Source: Petrolisthes cinctipes (lineage: Eukaryota; Arthropoda; Malacostraca; Decapoda; Porcellanidae). Taken from it: a stretch of DNA of 64,000 nucleotides. Of this stretch, positions 32,601 through 47,999 are shown piece by piece (position 1 is the first letter of the stretch; each line of letters starts with the position of its first letter). Where the stretch lies: positions 496,001 through 560,000 of the forward strand of contig JAWQEG010000128.1 in assembly GCA_033782935.1 (NCBI GenBank), read 5' to 3'. The notes under the pieces are model-generated. The model had not been told where the DNA came from. It did no database searches and saw only the letters and a program-made list of their open reading frames with translations. Made by a program: the position numbers and the translations under genes.

Positions 32601-33175
32601 ACACCCGAAAACTCGATATTTTGGGGTCCCAGAAGTGATCTGTACATGCCTACTTAGTGCTAGAATATTTTCAAAATATAGGCACAAAACATACTGAAAA
32701 TCGATCTTTTAGGTGCCCAAAAGTCGATATGTGCATGCATCTTCTGTACCCTTTTATATCTCAAATTCAGTGTCCAAACACCCGAAAATTCGATATTTTG
32801 GGGTCCCAGAAGCGAACTGTACATGCCTACTCTGTGTTAGAGTATTTTCAAAATACAGGCTTAAAACATACTGAAAATCGATCTTTAAGGTGCCCAAAAG
32901 TCGATATGTAAATGCATCTTCTGTACCCGTTTATATCCCAAATTTAACCTCAAAACCCTCGAAAATTCGATATTTTTGGGTCCCAGAAGCGATCTGTACA
33001 TGGCTACTCAGTGCTAGAATTTTTTTAAATTATAGGCTCAAAACATGCTAAAAATCGATATTTTAAGTGTATAAAGTCGATATGTTCATGCAACATCTGT
33101 ACCCGTTTATATCTCAAATTCAGGCTCAAAACACCCGAAAACTCGATATTTTGGGGTCCCAGAAGTGATCTGTAC
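29640..33175 (+). repeat. Two copies of a 2,042-bp higher-order repeat
   Basis: Landmarks at 29686, 29902, 30115 and 30473 recur at 31728, 31944, 32157 and 32515. Both copies carry GTCGATATGTTGATGC, ATATACAGGCCC and a late GTGTATAAAGTCG variant. Confidence 0.88.
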
Positions 33176-34799
33176 ATGACTACTCCTAGTTAGAGTATTT
33201 TCAAAATACAGTCCCAAAACATGCTGAAAATCGATATTTTAGGTGCACAAAGTCAATATGTGCATGCATCTTCTGTACCCGTTTATATCTCAAATTCAGG
33301 CTCAAAACACCCGAAAATTCGATATTTTGGGGTCCCATAAGCGATCTGTACATGCCTACTTAGTGCTAGAATATTTTCAAGATACAGACCCAAAACATGC
33401 TCAAAATCGATATTTTAGGTGCGCAAAGTCGATATTTCAAATTCAGGCCCTAAACACCCGAAAACTCGATATTTTGGGGTCCCAGAAGCGAACTGTACAT
33501 GCCTACTCCGTGTTAGAGTATTTTCAAAATACAGGCTCAAAAAATACTGAAAATCGATCTTTTAGGTGCCCAAAAGTCGATATGTGCATGCATCTTCTGT
33601 ACCCGTTTATATCTCAAATTCAGGCTCCAAACACCCGAAAATTCGATATTTTGGGGTCCCAGAAGCGATTTGTACATGCCTACTCAGATGCAGGCCCAAA
33701 ACATGCAGAAAATCGATATTTTAGGTGCCCAAAGTCAACATGTGTATGCATCTTCTGCACTCGTTTATATCTCAAATAAAACCTCAAAACACCCGAAAAT
33801 TCGATAATTTTGGGTCCCAGAAGCGATCTGTACTTGTCTAGTCAGTGGTAGAATTTTTTCAAAATATAGGCTCAAAACATGCTAAAAATCGATATTTTAA
33901 GTGTCCAAAGTCGATATGTGCATGCATCTTCTGTACCCGTTTATATCTGAAATTCAGGCTCAAAACACCCGAAAATTCGATATTTTGGGGTCCCAGAAGC
34001 GATCTGTACATGCCTACTCAGTGCTAGAATATTTTCAAAATATAGGCCGAAAACATGCTAAAAATCGATATTTTAGGTGCCCAAAGTCGATATCTCAAAT
34101 TCAGGTCCAAAACACCCAAAAATTCGATATTTTGGGGTCCCAGAAACGATCTGTACATGCCTACTCAGTGCTAGAATGTTTTCAAAATACAGGCCCGAAA
34201 CATGCTGAAAATGGATATTTTAAGTGTCCAAAGTCGATATGTCCTTGCATCTTCTGTCCCCATTTATATCTCAAATTCAGGCTCAAAACACCCGAAAATT
34301 CGGTATTTTTGGGTCCCAGAAGCAATCTGTACATCCCTACTCCTAGTTAGAATGTTTTCAAGATACAGACCCAAAACATGCTAAAAATCGATATTTTAGG
34401 TGCCCAAAGTCGATATCTCAAATTCAGGTCCAAAACACCTAAAAATTCGATATTTTGGGGTCCCAGAAGCGATCTGCACATGCCTACTCAGTGCTAGAAT
34501 ATTTTCAAAATATTGGCCCAAAACATGCTAAAAATCGATATATTAGGTGCCCAAAGTCGATATCTCAAATTCAGGCCAAAAACACCCTAAAATTCGATAT
34601 TTTGGGGTCCCAGAAGCGATCTGTACATGACTACTCCGTCTTAGAGTATTTTCAATATACAGGCCCAAAACATACTGAAAATCGATCTTTTAGGTGCACA
34701 AAAGTCAATATGTTGATGCATCTTCTGTACCCGTTTATATCTCAAATTCAGGCTCAAAACATCCGAAAATTCGATATTTTGGGGTCCCAGAAGCGATCT

Positions 34800-37750
34800 G
34801 TACTTGCTTACTCCGTGTTAGAGTATTTTCAAAATACAGGCCCAAAACAAGCTGAAAATCGATATTTTAGGTGACGAAAGTCAACATGTGTATGCATCTT
34901 CTGCACCCTTTTATATCCCAAATTCAACCTCAAAACACCCGAAAATTCGATATTTTTGGATCCCAGAAGCGATCTGTACATGCCTACTCAGTGCTAGAAT
35001 TTTTTCAAAATATAGGCTCAAAACATGCTAAAAATCGATATTTTAAGTGTCCAAAGTCGATATGTGCATGCATCATCTGTACCCGTTTATATCTCAAATT
35101 CAGGCTCAAAACACCCGAAAATTCGATATTTTTGGGTCCCAGAAGTGATCTGTACATGCCTACTTAGTGCTAGAATATTTTCAAAATATAGGTCCAAAAC
35201 ATGCTAAAAATCGATATTTTAGGTCCCCAAAGTCGATATCTCAAATTCAGGCCCAGAACACCCGAAAATTCGATATTTTGTGGTCCCAGAAGCGAACTGT
35301 ACATGCCTACTCCGTGTTAGAGTATTTTCAAAATACAGGCTCAAAACATACTAAAAATCGATATTTTAGGTGCCCAAAAGTCGATATTTAAATGCATCTT
35401 CTGTACCCGTTTATATCCCAAATTTAACCTCAAAACACCTGAAAATTCGATATTTTTGGGTCCCAGAAGCGATCTGTACATGGCTACTCAGTGCTAGAAT
35501 TTTTTCAAAATACAGGCTCAAAACATGCTAAAAATCGATATTTTAAGTGTCCAAAGTCGATATGTGCATGCATTATCTGTACCCATTTATATCTCAAATT
35601 CAGGGTCAAAACACCCGAAAATTCGATATTTTGGGGTCCCAGAAGTGATCTGTACATGCCTACTTAGTTCTAGAATATTTTCAAAATATACGCCCAAAAC
35701 ATGCTAAAAATCGATATTTTAGGTGCCCAAAGTCGATATCTCAAATTCTGGCCAAAAACACCCTAAAATTCGATATTTTGGGGTCCCAGAAGCGAACTGT
35801 ACATGCCTATTCCGTGTTAGAGTATTTTCAAAATACAGGCCCAAAACATGCTAAAAATCGATATTTTAAGTACCCAAATTGAATTTGTGTATGCATCTTC
35901 TGCACTCGTTTATATCTCAAATTTAACCTCAAAACACCCGAAAATTCGATAATTTTGGGTCCCAGAAGCGATCTGTACATTTCTAGTCAGTGCTAGAATG
36001 TTTTCAAAATATAGGCTCAAATAACATCCTAATAATCGATATTTTTAGTGTCCAAAGTCGATATGTGCATGCATCTTCTGTACCCGTTTATATCTCAAAT
36101 TCAGGCTCGAAACACCCGAAAATTCGATATTTTTGGGTCCCAGAAGCGATCTGTACATGCCTACTCCTAGTTAGAGTATTTTAAATATACTGGCCCAAAA
36201 CATGCTGAAAATCGATATTTTAGGTGCCCAAAGTCAATATGTGCATGCATCTTCTGTACCCGTTTATATCTCAAATTCAGGTTTAAAAACAGCCGAAAAT
36301 TCGATATTTTGGGGTCCCAGAAGCGATCTGTACATGCCTACTCAGTGCTAGAATATTTTCAAAATATAGGCCCAAAACATGCTAAAAATCAATATTTTAG
36401 GTGCCCAAAGTCGATATCTCAAATTCAGGCTCAAAACACCCGAAAATTCGGTCTTTTTGGGTCCCAGAAACGATCTGTGCATGCCTACTCAGTGCTAGAA
36501 TGTTTTCAAGATACAGACCCAAAACATGCTCAAAATCGATATTTTAGGTGCCCAAAAGTCGATATCTCAAATTCAGGCCAAAAACACCCAAAAATTAGAT
36601 ATTTTGGGGTCCCAGAAGCGATCTGTACTTGCCTACTCCGTGTTAGAGTATTTTCAATATACAGGCCCAAAACATACTGAAAATCGATCTTCTAGGTGCC
36701 CAAAAGTTGATATGTGGATGCATCTTCTGTACCCGTTTATATCTCAAATTCAGGCTCCAAACACCCGAAAATTCGATATTTTGGGGTCCCAGAAGCGATC
36801 TGTACTTGCTTTCTCCGTGTTAGAGTATTTTCAAAATACAGGCCCAAAACAAGCTGAAAATCGATATTTTAGGTGACCAAAGTCAACATGTGTATGCATC
36901 TTCTGCACCCGTTTATATCCCAAATTCAACCTCAAAACACCCGAAAATTCGATATTTTTGGGTCCCAGAAGCGATCTGTACATGCCTACTCAGTGCTAGA
37001 ATTTTTTCAAAATGTAGGCTCAAAACATGCTAAAAATCGATATTTTAAGTGTCCAAAGTCGATATGTGCATGCATCATCTGTACCCGTTTATATCTCAAA
37101 TTCAGGCTCAAAACACCCGAAAATTCAATATTTTGGGGTCCCAGAAGTGATCTGTACATGCCTACTTAGTGCTAGAATATTTTCAAAATAAAGGTCCAAA
37201 ACATGCTAAAAATCGATATTTTAGGTCCCCAAAGTCGATATCTCAAATTCAGGCCCAAAACACCCGAAAATTCGATATTTTTGGGTCCCAGAAGCGAACT
37301 GTACATGCCTACTCCGTGTTAGAGTATTTTCAAAATACAGGCTCAAAACATACTGAAAATCGATATTTTACGTGCCCAAAAGTCGATATTTAAATGCATC
37401 TTCTGTACCCGTTTATATCCCAAATTTAACATCAAAACACCCGAAAATTCGATATTTTTGGGTCCCAGAAGCGATCTGTACATGGCTACTCAGTGCTAGA
37501 ATTTTTTCAAATTACAGGCTCAAAACATGCTAAAAATCGATATTTTAAGTGTCCAAAGTCGATATGTGCATGCATTATCTGTACCCGTTTATATCTCAAA
37601 TTCAGGCTCAAAACACCCGAAAATTCGATATTTTGGGGTCCCAGAAGTGATCTGTACATGCCTACTTAGTGCTAGAATATTTTCAAAATATACGCCCAAA
37701 ACATACTAAAAATCGATATTTTTGGTGCCCAAAGTCGATATCTCAAATTC
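34800..37750 (+). repeat. Two copies of a ~2,002-bp higher-order repeat
   Basis: Landmarks at 34871, 35167 and 35525 recur at 36873, 37169 and 37527. At the AATTGAATTTGTG mark (about 35878 and 38040) the spacing has grown to about 2,160 bp, so one copy has gained or lost a 158-type unit. Confidence 0.82.
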
Positions 37751-38184
37751 TGGCCCAAAACACCCTAAAATTCGATATTTTGGGGTCCCAGAAGCGAACT
37801 GTACATGCCTATTCCGTGTTAGAGTATTTTCAAAATACAGGCCCGAAACATACTGAAAATCGATCTTTTAGGTGCCCAAAAGTCAATATGTGCATGCATC
37901 TTCTGTACTCGTTTATATCACAAATTCAGGCTCCAAACACCCAAAAATTCGATATTTTGGGGTCCCAGAAGCGATCTGTACATGCCTACTCAGATGCAGG
38001 CCCAAAACATGCTAAAAATCGATATTTTAGGTACCCAAATTGAATTTGTGTATGCATCTTCTGCACTCGTTTATATCTCAAATTCAACCTCAAAACACCC
38101 GAAAATTCGATATTGTTGGGTCCCAGAAGCGATCTGTACATCCCTAGTCAGTGCTAGAATTTTTTCAAAATATCGGCTCAAAAC

Positions 38185-39020
38185 ATGCTAGAAATCGATA
38201 TTTTATGTGTCCAAAGTCGATATGTGCATGCATCATCTGTACCCGTTTATATCTCAAATTCAGGCTCAAAACACCCGAAAATTCGATATTTTGGGGTCCC
38301 AAAACTAATCTGTACATGCCTACTTAGTGCTAGAATATTTTCAAAATATAGGCCCAAAACATGCTAATAATCGATATTTTATGTCCCCAAAGTCGATATC
38401 TCAAATTCAGGCCCAAAACACCCGAAAATTCGATATTTTGGGGTCCCAGAAGCGAACTGTACATGCCTACTCCGTGTTAGAGAATTTTCAAAATACAGGC
38501 TCAAAACATAATGAAAATCGATCTTTTAGGTGCCCAAAAGTCGATATGTAAATGCATCTTCTGTACCCGTTTATATCCCAAATTTAACCTCAAAACACCC
38601 GAAAATTCGATATTTTTGGGTCCCAGAAGCGATCTGTACATGCCTACTCAGTGCTAGAATTTTTTCAAAATATAGGCTCAAAACATGCTAAAAATCGATA
38701 TTTTAAGTGTCCAAAGTCGATATGTGCATGCATCATCTGTACCCGTTTATATCTCAAATTCAGGCTCAAAACACCCGAAAATTCGATATTTTGGGGTCCC
38801 AAAACTAATCTGTACATGCCTACTTAGTGCTAGAATATTTTCAAAATATAGGCCCAAAACATGCTAAAAATCGATATTTTAGGTGCCTAAAGTCGATATA
38901 TCAAATTCAGGCCCAAAACACCCTAAAATTCGATATTTTGGGGTCCCAGAAGCGAACTGTACATGCCTACTCCGTGTTAGAGTCGTTTCAAAATACAGGC
39001 CCAAAACATACTGCAAATTG
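38185..39020 (+). repeat. 500-bp tandem repeat (three monomers)
   Basis: Segments at 38185 and 38327 recur at 38685 and 38827. Both carry the private CCCAAAACTAATCTGTAC variant, which also appears about 6,868 bp downstream of the second copy near 45,665. Confidence 0.8.
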
Positions 39021-40707
39021 ATCTTTTAGGTGCCCAAAAGTCGATATGTGCATGCATCTTCTGTACCCGTTTATATCTTAAATTCAGGCTCCAAACACCC
39101 GAAAATTCGATATTTTGGGGTCCTAGAAGCGATCTGTGCATGCCTACTCAGATGCAGGCCCAAAACATGCTAAAAATCGATATTTTAAGTGTCCAAAGTC
39201 GATATGTGCATGCATCTTCGGTACCCGTTTATATCTCAAATTCAGGCTCAAAACACCCGAAAATTCGATATTTTGGGGTCCCAGAAGCGATCTGTACATG
39301 CCTACTCCTAGTTAGAATATTTTCAAAATACAGGCCCAAAACATGCTGAAAATTGATATTTTAGGTGCCCAAAGTCAATATGTGCATGCATCTTCTGTAC
39401 CCGTTTATATCTCAAATTCAGGCTCAAAACACCCGAAAATTCGGTATTTTTGGGTCCTAGAAGCGATCTGTACATCCCTACTCCTAGTTAGAATGATTTC
39501 AAGATACAGACCCAAAACATGCTCAAAATCAATATTTTAGGTGCCCAAAAGTCGATATGTGCATGCATCTTCTGTACCCGTTTATATCTCAAATTCAGGC
39601 TCAAAACACCCGAAAATTCGATATTTTGGGGTCCCAGAAGCGATCTGTACATGCCTACTCAGTGCTAGAATATTTTCAAAATATAGGCCCAAATCATGCT
39701 AAAAATCGATATTTTAGGTGCCCAAAGTAGATATTTTAAATTCAGGCCCAAAACACCCTAAAATTCGATATTTTCGGGTCCCAGAAGCGAACTGCACATG
39801 CCTACTCCGTGTTAGAGTATTTTCAAAATACAGGCCCAAAACATAATGAAAATCGATCTTTTAGGTGCCCAAAAGTCGATATGTGCATGCATCTTCTGTA
39901 CCGGTTTATATCTCAAATTCAGGCTTCAAACACCCAAAAAATTCGATATTTTTGGGTCCCGGAAGCGATCTGTACATGCCTACTCAGTGCTAGAATTTTT
40001 TCAAAATATAGGCTCAAAACATGCTAAAAATCGATATTTTAAGTGTCCAAAGTCGATATGTGCATGCATCATCTGTACCCGTTTATATCTCAAATTCAGG
40101 CTCAAAACACCCGAAAATTCGATATTTTTGGGTCCCAGAAGCAATCTGTACATGCCTACTCCTAGTTAGAGTATTTTCAAAATACAGGCCCAAAACATAC
40201 TGAAAATCGATCTTTTAGGTGCCCAAAAGTCGATATGTGCATGCATCTTCTGTACCCGTTTATATCTCAAATTCAGGCTCCAAACACCCGAAAATTCGAT
40301 ATTTTGGGGTCCCAGAAGCGATCTGTACATGCCTACTCAGATGCAGGCCCAAAACATGCTAAAAATCGATATTTTAGGTACCCAAATTGAACATGTGTAT
40401 GCATCTTCTTCACGCGTTTATATCTCAAATTCAACCTCAAAACACCCGAAACTTCGATAATTTTGGGTCCCAGAAGCGATTTGTACATGTCTAGTCAGTG
40501 CTAGAATTTTTTCAAAATATAGGCTCAAAACATGCTAAAAATCGATATTTTAGGTGTCCAAAGTCGATATGTGCGTGCATCTTCTGTACCCGTTTATATC
40601 ACAAATTCAGGCTCAAAACACCCGAAAATTCGATATTTTGGGGTCCCAGAAGCAATCTGTACATGCCTACTCCTAGTTAGAGTATTTTCAAAATACAGGC
40701 CCAAAAC

Positions 40708-42230
40708 ATGCTGAAAATCGATATTTTAGGTGCCCAAAGTCAATATGTGCATGCATCTTCTGTACCCGTTTATATCTCAAATTCAGGCTCAAAACACCCG
40801 AAAATTCGGTATTTTTGGGTCCTAGAAGCGATCTGTACATCCCTACTCCTAGTTAGAATGTTTTCAAGATACAGACCCAAAACATGCTCAAAATCGGTAT
40901 TTTAGGAGCCCAAAAGTCGATATGTGTATGCATCTTCTGTACCCGTTTATATCTCAAATTCAGGCTCAAAACACCCGAAAATTCGATATTTTGGGGTCCC
41001 AGAAGCGATCTCTACATGCCTACTCAGTGCTAGAATATTTTCAAAATATAGGCCCTAAACATGCTAAAAACCGATATTTTAGGTGCCAAAAGTTGATATC
41101 TCAAATTCAGGTCCAAAACACCCAAAAACTCGATATTTTGGGGTCCCAGAAGCAATTTGTACATGCCTACTCAGTGCTAGAATGTTTTCAATATACAGGC
41201 CCTTAACATGCTGAAAATCGATATTTTAAGTGTCCAAAGTCGATATGTGCATGCATCATCTGTACCCGTTTATATCTGAAATTCAGGCTCAAAACACCCG
41301 AAAATTCGATATTTTGGGGTCCCGTAAGTGATCTGTTCATGCCTACTTAGTGCTAGAATATTTTCAAAATATAGGCCCAAAACATGCTAAAAATCGATAT
41401 TTTAGGTACCCAAAGTCGATATCTCAAATTCAGGCTCCAAACACCCGAAAATTCGATATTTTGGGGTCCCAGAAGCGATCTGTACATGCCTACTCAGATG
41501 CAGGCCCAAAACATGCTTAAAATCGATATTTTAGGTACCCAAATTGAACATGTGTATGCATCTTCTGCACTCGTTTATATCTCAAATTCAACCTCAAAAC
41601 ACCCGAAAATTCGATAATTTTGGGTCCCAAAAGCGATCTGTACATGTCTAGTCAGAGCTAGAATGTTTTGAAAATATAGGCTCAAAACATGCTAAAAATC
41701 GATATTTTAGGTGTCCAAAGTCGATATGTGCATGCATCTTCTGTACCCGTTTATATCTCAAATTCAGGCTCAAAACACCCGAAAATTCGATATTTTGGGG
41801 TCCCAGAAGCAATCTGTACATGCCTACTCCTAGTTAGAGTATTTTCAAAATACAGGCCCAAAACATGCTGAAAATCGATATTTTAGGTGCCCAAAGTCAA
41901 TATGTGCATGCATCTTCCGTACCCGTTTATATCTCAAATTCAGGCTCAAATCACCCGAAAATTCGGTATTTTTGGGTCCTAGAAGCGATCTGTACATCCC
42001 TACTCCTAGTTAGAATGTTTTCAAGATACAGACCCAAAACATGCTCAAAATCGATATTTTAGGAGCCCAAAAGTCGATATGTGTATGCATCTTCTGTACC
42101 TGTTTATATCTCAAATTCAGGCTCAAAACACCCGAAAAATTGATATTTTGGGGTCCCAGAAGCGATCTGTACATGCCTACTCAGTGCTAGAATATTTTCA
42201 AAATATAGGCCCAAAACATGCTAAAAATCG
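40708..42230 (+). repeat. 1,157-bp repeat pair, with a third related block at 44091
   Basis: Landmarks at 40708 and 40922 recur at 41865 and 42079. The block at 40922 also recurs at 44091 (3,169 bp later), sharing GGAGCCCAAAAGTCG-type variants. Confidence 0.75.
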
Positions 42231-45200
42231 ATATTTTAGGTGTCCAAAGTCGATATCTCAAATTCAGGCCAAAAACACCCAAAAATACGATATTTTGGGT
42301 TCCGAGAAGCGATCTGTACATGCCTACTCCGTGTTAGAGTATTTTCAATATACAGGCCCAAAACAAGCTGAAAATCGATCTTTTAGGTGCCCAAAAGTCG
42401 ATATGTGGATGCATCTTCTGTACCCATTTATATCTCAAATTCAGGCTCAAAACACCCGAAAATTCGATATTTTGGGGTCCCAGAAGCGATCTGTACTTGC
42501 TTACTCCGTGTTAGAGAATTTTCAAAATACAGGCCCAAAACAAGCTGAAAATCGATCTTTTAGGTGCCCAAAAGTCGATATTTGGATGCATCTTCTGCAC
42601 CCGTTTATATCCCAAATTCATCCTCAAAACACCTGAAAATTCGATATTTTTGGGTCCCAGAAGCGATCTGTACATGCCTACTCAGGGCTAGAATTTTTTC
42701 AAAATATAGGTTCAAACCATGCTAAAAATCGATATTTTAAGTGTCCAAAGTTGATATATGCATGCATCGTTTGTACCCGTTTATATCTCAAATTCAGGCT
42801 CAAAACACCCGAAAATTCGATATTTTGGGGTCTCAGAAGTGATCTGTACATGCATACTGAGTGCTAGAATATTTTCAAAATATAGGCCCAAAACATGATA
42901 AAAATCGATATTTTAGGTGCCCAAAGTCGATATCTCAAAGTTAGGCCCAAAACACCCTAAAATTCGATATTTTGGGGTCCCAGAAGCGAACTGTACATGC
43001 CTACTCCGTGTTAGAGTATTTTCAAAATACAGGCCCAAAACATACTGAAAATCGATCTTTTAGGTGCCCAAAAGTCGATATGTGCATGCATCTTATGTAC
43101 CCTTTTATATCTCAAATTCAGGCTCAAAACACCCGAAAATTCGATATTTTTGGGTCCCAGAAGCAATCTGTACATGCCTACTCAGATGCAGGCCCAAAAC
43201 ATGCTAAAAATCGATAATTTAGGTACCCAAAGTGAACATGTGTATGCATCTTCTGCACTCGTTTATATCTCAAATTCCACCTCAAAACACCCTAAAATTT
43301 GATAATTTTGGGTCCCAGAAGCGAGCTGTACATGTCTAGTCAGTGCTAGAATGTTTTCAAAATATAGGCTTAAAACATGCCAAAAGTCGATATTTTAAGT
43401 GTTCAAAGTCGATATGTGCATGCATCTTCTGTACCCGTTTATATCTGAAATTCAGGCTCAAAACACCCGAAAATTCGATATTTTTGGGTCCCAGAAGCGA
43501 TCTGTACATGCCTACTCCTAGTTAGAGTATTTTCAAAATACAGGCCCAAAACATGCTGAAAATCGATATTTTAGGTGCCCAAAGTCAAGATGTGCATGCA
43601 TCTTCTGTACCCGTTTATATCTCAAATTCAGGCTCAAAACACCCGAAAATTCGGTATTTTTGGGTCCTAGAAGCGATCTGTACATCCCTACTCCTAGTTA
43701 GAATGTTTTCAAGATACAGACCCAAAACATGCTCAAAATCGGTATTTTAGGAGCCCAAAAGTCGATATGTGCATGCATCTTCCGTACCCGTTTATATCTC
43801 AAATTCGGGCTCAAAACACCCGAAAATTCGATATTTTGGTGTCCCAGATGCGATCTGTACATGCATACTCAGTGCTATAATATTTTCAAAATATAGGACC
43901 AAAATATGCTAAAAATCGATATTTTAGGTGCCCAAAGTCGATATTTCAAATTCAGGCCCAAAACACCCGAAAATTCGGTATTTTTGGGTCCTAGAAGCGA
44001 TCTGTACATCCCTACTCCTAGTTAGAATGTTTTCAAGATACAGACCCAAAACATGCTCAAAATCGGTATTTTAGGAGCACAAAAGTCGATATGTGTATGC
44101 ATCTTCTGTACCCGTTTATATCTCAAATTCAGGCTCAAAACACCCGAAAATTCGATATTTTGGGGTCCCAGAAGCGATCTGTACATGCCTACTCAGTGCT
44201 AGAATATTTTCAAAATATAGGCCCTAAACATGCTAAAAACCGATATTTTAGGTGCCAAAAGTTGATATCTCAAATTCAGGTCCAAAACACCCAAAAACTC
44301 GATATTTTGGGGTCCCAGAAGCAATCTGTACATGCCTACTCAGTGCTAGAATGTTTTCAATATACAGGCCCTTAACATGCTGAAAATCGATATTTTAAGT
44401 GTCCAAAGTCGATATGTGCATGTATCTTCTGTACCCGTTTATATCTTAAATTCAGGCTCAAAACACCCGAAAATTCGATATTTTGGGGTCCCAGAAGCGA
44501 TCTGTACATGCCTACTCAGTGCTAGAATATTTTCAAAATATAGGCCCAAAACATGCTTAAAATTGATATTTTAGGTCCCCAAAGTCGATATCTCAAATTC
44601 AGGCCCAAAACACCCGAAAATTCGATTTTGGGGTCCCTGAAGCGAAATATACATGCATACAACGTGTTAGATTATTTTCAAAATACAGGCTCAACACATA
44701 CTGAAAATTGATCTGTTAGGTTCCCAAAAGTCGATATGTGCATGCATCTTCTGTACCCGTTTATATCCCAAATTTAACCTCAAAACACTCGAAAACTCGA
44801 TATTTTTGTGTCCCAGAAGCGATCTGTATATGCCTACTCAGTGCTAGAATTTTTTTCAAAATATAGGCTCAAAACATGCTAAAAATCGATATTTTAAGTG
44901 TCCAAAGTCGATATGTGCATGCATCATCTGTACCCGTTTATATCTGAAATTCATGCTCAAAACACCCGAAAATTCGATATTTTGGGGTCCCGTAAGTGAT
45001 CTGTTCATGCCTACTTAGTGCTAGAATATTTTAAAAATATAGGCCCAAAACATGCTCAAAATCGATCTTTTAGGTGCCCAAAAGTCAATATGTGCATGCA
45101 TCTTCTGTACCCGTTTATATCTCAAATTCAGGCTCAAAACACCCGAAAATTCGATATTTTGGGGTCCCAGAAGTGATCTCTACATGCCACCTTAGTGCTA

Positions 45201-47999
45201 GAATATTTTCAAAATATAGGATCAAAACATGCTAAAAATCGATATTTTATGTCCCCAAAGTCGAAATCTCAAATTCAGGCCCAAAACAACCGAAAATTCG
45301 ATATTTTGGGGTCCCATAAGCGAACTGTACATGCTTATTCCGTGTTAGAGTATTTTCAAAATACAGGCTCAGAACATACTGAAAATTGATCTTTTAGGTG
45401 CCCAAAAGTCGATATGTAAATGCATCTTCTGTACCCGTTTATATCCCAAATTTAACCTCAAAACCCCCGAAAATTCGATATTTTTGGGTCCCAGAAGCGA
45501 TCTGTACATGCCTACTCAGTGCTAGACTTTTTTCAAAATATAGGCTTAAAACATGCTAAAAATCGATATTTTACGTGTCCAAAGTCGATATGTGCATGCA
45601 TCATCTGTACCCGTTTATATCTCAAATTCAGGCTCAAAACACCCGAAAATTCGATATTTTGGGGTCCCAAAACTAATCTGTACATGCCTACTTAGTGCTA
45701 GAATATTTTCAAAATATAGGCCCAAAACATGCTAAAAATCGATATTTTAGGTGCCCTAAGTCGATATCTCAAATTCAGGCCCAAAACACCCTAAAATTCG
45801 ATATTTTGGGGTCCCAGAAGCGAACTGTACATGCCTACTCCGTGTTAGAGTATTTTCAAAATACAGGCCCAAAACATACTGAAATTCGATCTTTTAGGTG
45901 CCCAAAATTCGATATGTGCATGCATCTTCTGTACCCGTTTATATCTCAAATTCAGGCTCCAAACACCCGAAAATTCGATATTTTTGGGTCCCAGAAGCGA
46001 TCTGTACATGCCTACTCAGATGCAGGCCCAAAACATGCTAAAAATCGATATTTTAGGTACCCAAATTGAACATGTGTATGCATCATCTGTACCCGTTTAT
46101 ATCTCAAATTCAGGCTCAAAACACCCGAAAATTCGATAATTTTGGGTCCCAGAAGCGATCTGTACATGTCTAGTCAGTGCTAGAATGTTTTCAAAATATA
46201 ATCTCAAAACATGCTAAAAATCGATATTTTAAGTGTCCAAAGTCGATATGTGCATGCATCTTCTGTACCCGTTTATATCTCAAATTCAGGCTCAAAACGC
46301 CTGAAAATTCGATATTTTTGGGTCCCAGAAGCGATATGTACATGCCTATTCCTAGTTAGTGTATTTTCAAAATACAGGCCCAAAACATGCTGAAAATCGA
46401 TATTTTAGGTGCCCAAAGTCAATATGTGCATGCATCTTCTCTACCCGTTTATATCTCAAATTAAGGCTCAAAACACCCTAAAATTCGATATTTTGGGGTC
46501 GCAGAAGCGATCTGTACATGCCTACTCAGTGTTAGGATATTTTCAAAATATAGGCACAAAACATGCTAAAAATCGATATTTTAGGGGCCCAAATACGATA
46601 TCTCAAATTCAGGTCCAAAACACCCAAAAACTCGATATTTTGGGGTCCCAGAATTAATCTGTACATGCCTACTCAGTGCTAGAATGTTTTCAAAATACAG
46701 GCCCAAAACATGCTGAAAATCGATATTTTAAGTGTCCAAAGTCGATATGGGCATGCATCTTCTGTACCCGTTTATATCTCAAATTCAGGCTCAAAACACC
46801 TGAAAATTCGATATTTTGGGGTCCCAGAAGCGATCTGTACATGCCTACTCAGTGCTAGAATATTTTCAAAATATAGGCCCAAAACATGCTAAAAATCGAT
46901 ATTTTAGGTTCCCAAAGTCTTTATCTCAAATTCAGGCTTAAAACACCCGAAAATTCGATATTTTGGGGTCCCAGAAGCGATCTGTACTTGCTTACTCGGT
47001 GTTAGAGTATTTTCAAAATACAGGCCCAAAACAAGCTGAAAATCGATATTTTAGGTGACCAAAGTCAACATGTGTAAGCATCTTCTGCACCCGTTTATAT
47101 CCCAAATTCAACCTCAAAACACCCGAAAATTCGATATATTAGGGTCCCAGAAGCTATCTGTACATGCTTACTCAGTGCTAGAATTTTTTCAAAATATAGG
47201 CTCAAAACATGCTAAAAATCGATATTTTAAGTGTCCAAAGTCGATATGTGCATGCATCATCTGTACCTGTTTATATCTCAAATTCAGGCTCAAAACACCC
47301 AAAAATTCGATATTTTCGGGTCCCAGAAGTGATCTGTACATGCCTACTTAGTGCTAGAATATTTTCAAATTATAGGCCCAAAACATGCTAAAAATCGATA
47401 TTTTTGGTCCCCAAAGTCGATATCACAAATTCTGGCCCAAAACACTTGAAAATTCGATATTTTGGGGTCACAGAAGCGATCTGTACATGACTACTCCTAG
47501 TTAGAATGTTTGCAAGATACAGACCCAAAACATGCTCAAAATCGATATTTTAGGTGCCCAAAAGTCGATATGTGCATGCATCTTTTGTACCCGTTTATAT
47601 CTCAAATTAAGGCTCAAAACACCCGAAAATTCGATATTTTGGGGTCGCAGAAGCGATCTGTACATGCCTACTCAGTGCTAGAATATTTTCAAAATATAGG
47701 CCCAAAACATGCTAAAAATAGATATTTTAGGTGCCTAAAGTCGATATTTCAAATTCAGGCCCAAAACACCCGAAAATTCGATATTTTGGGGTCCCAGAAG
47801 CGAACTGTACATGCCTACTCCGTGTTAGAGTATTTTCAAAATACAGGCCCAAAGCATACTGAAAATCAATCTTTTATGTGACCAAAAGTCGATATGTGCA
47901 TGTATCTTCTGTACCCGTTTATATTTCAAATTCAGGCTCCAAACACCCGAAAATTCGATATTTTGGGGTCCCAAAAGCGATCTGTACATGCCTATTCAG

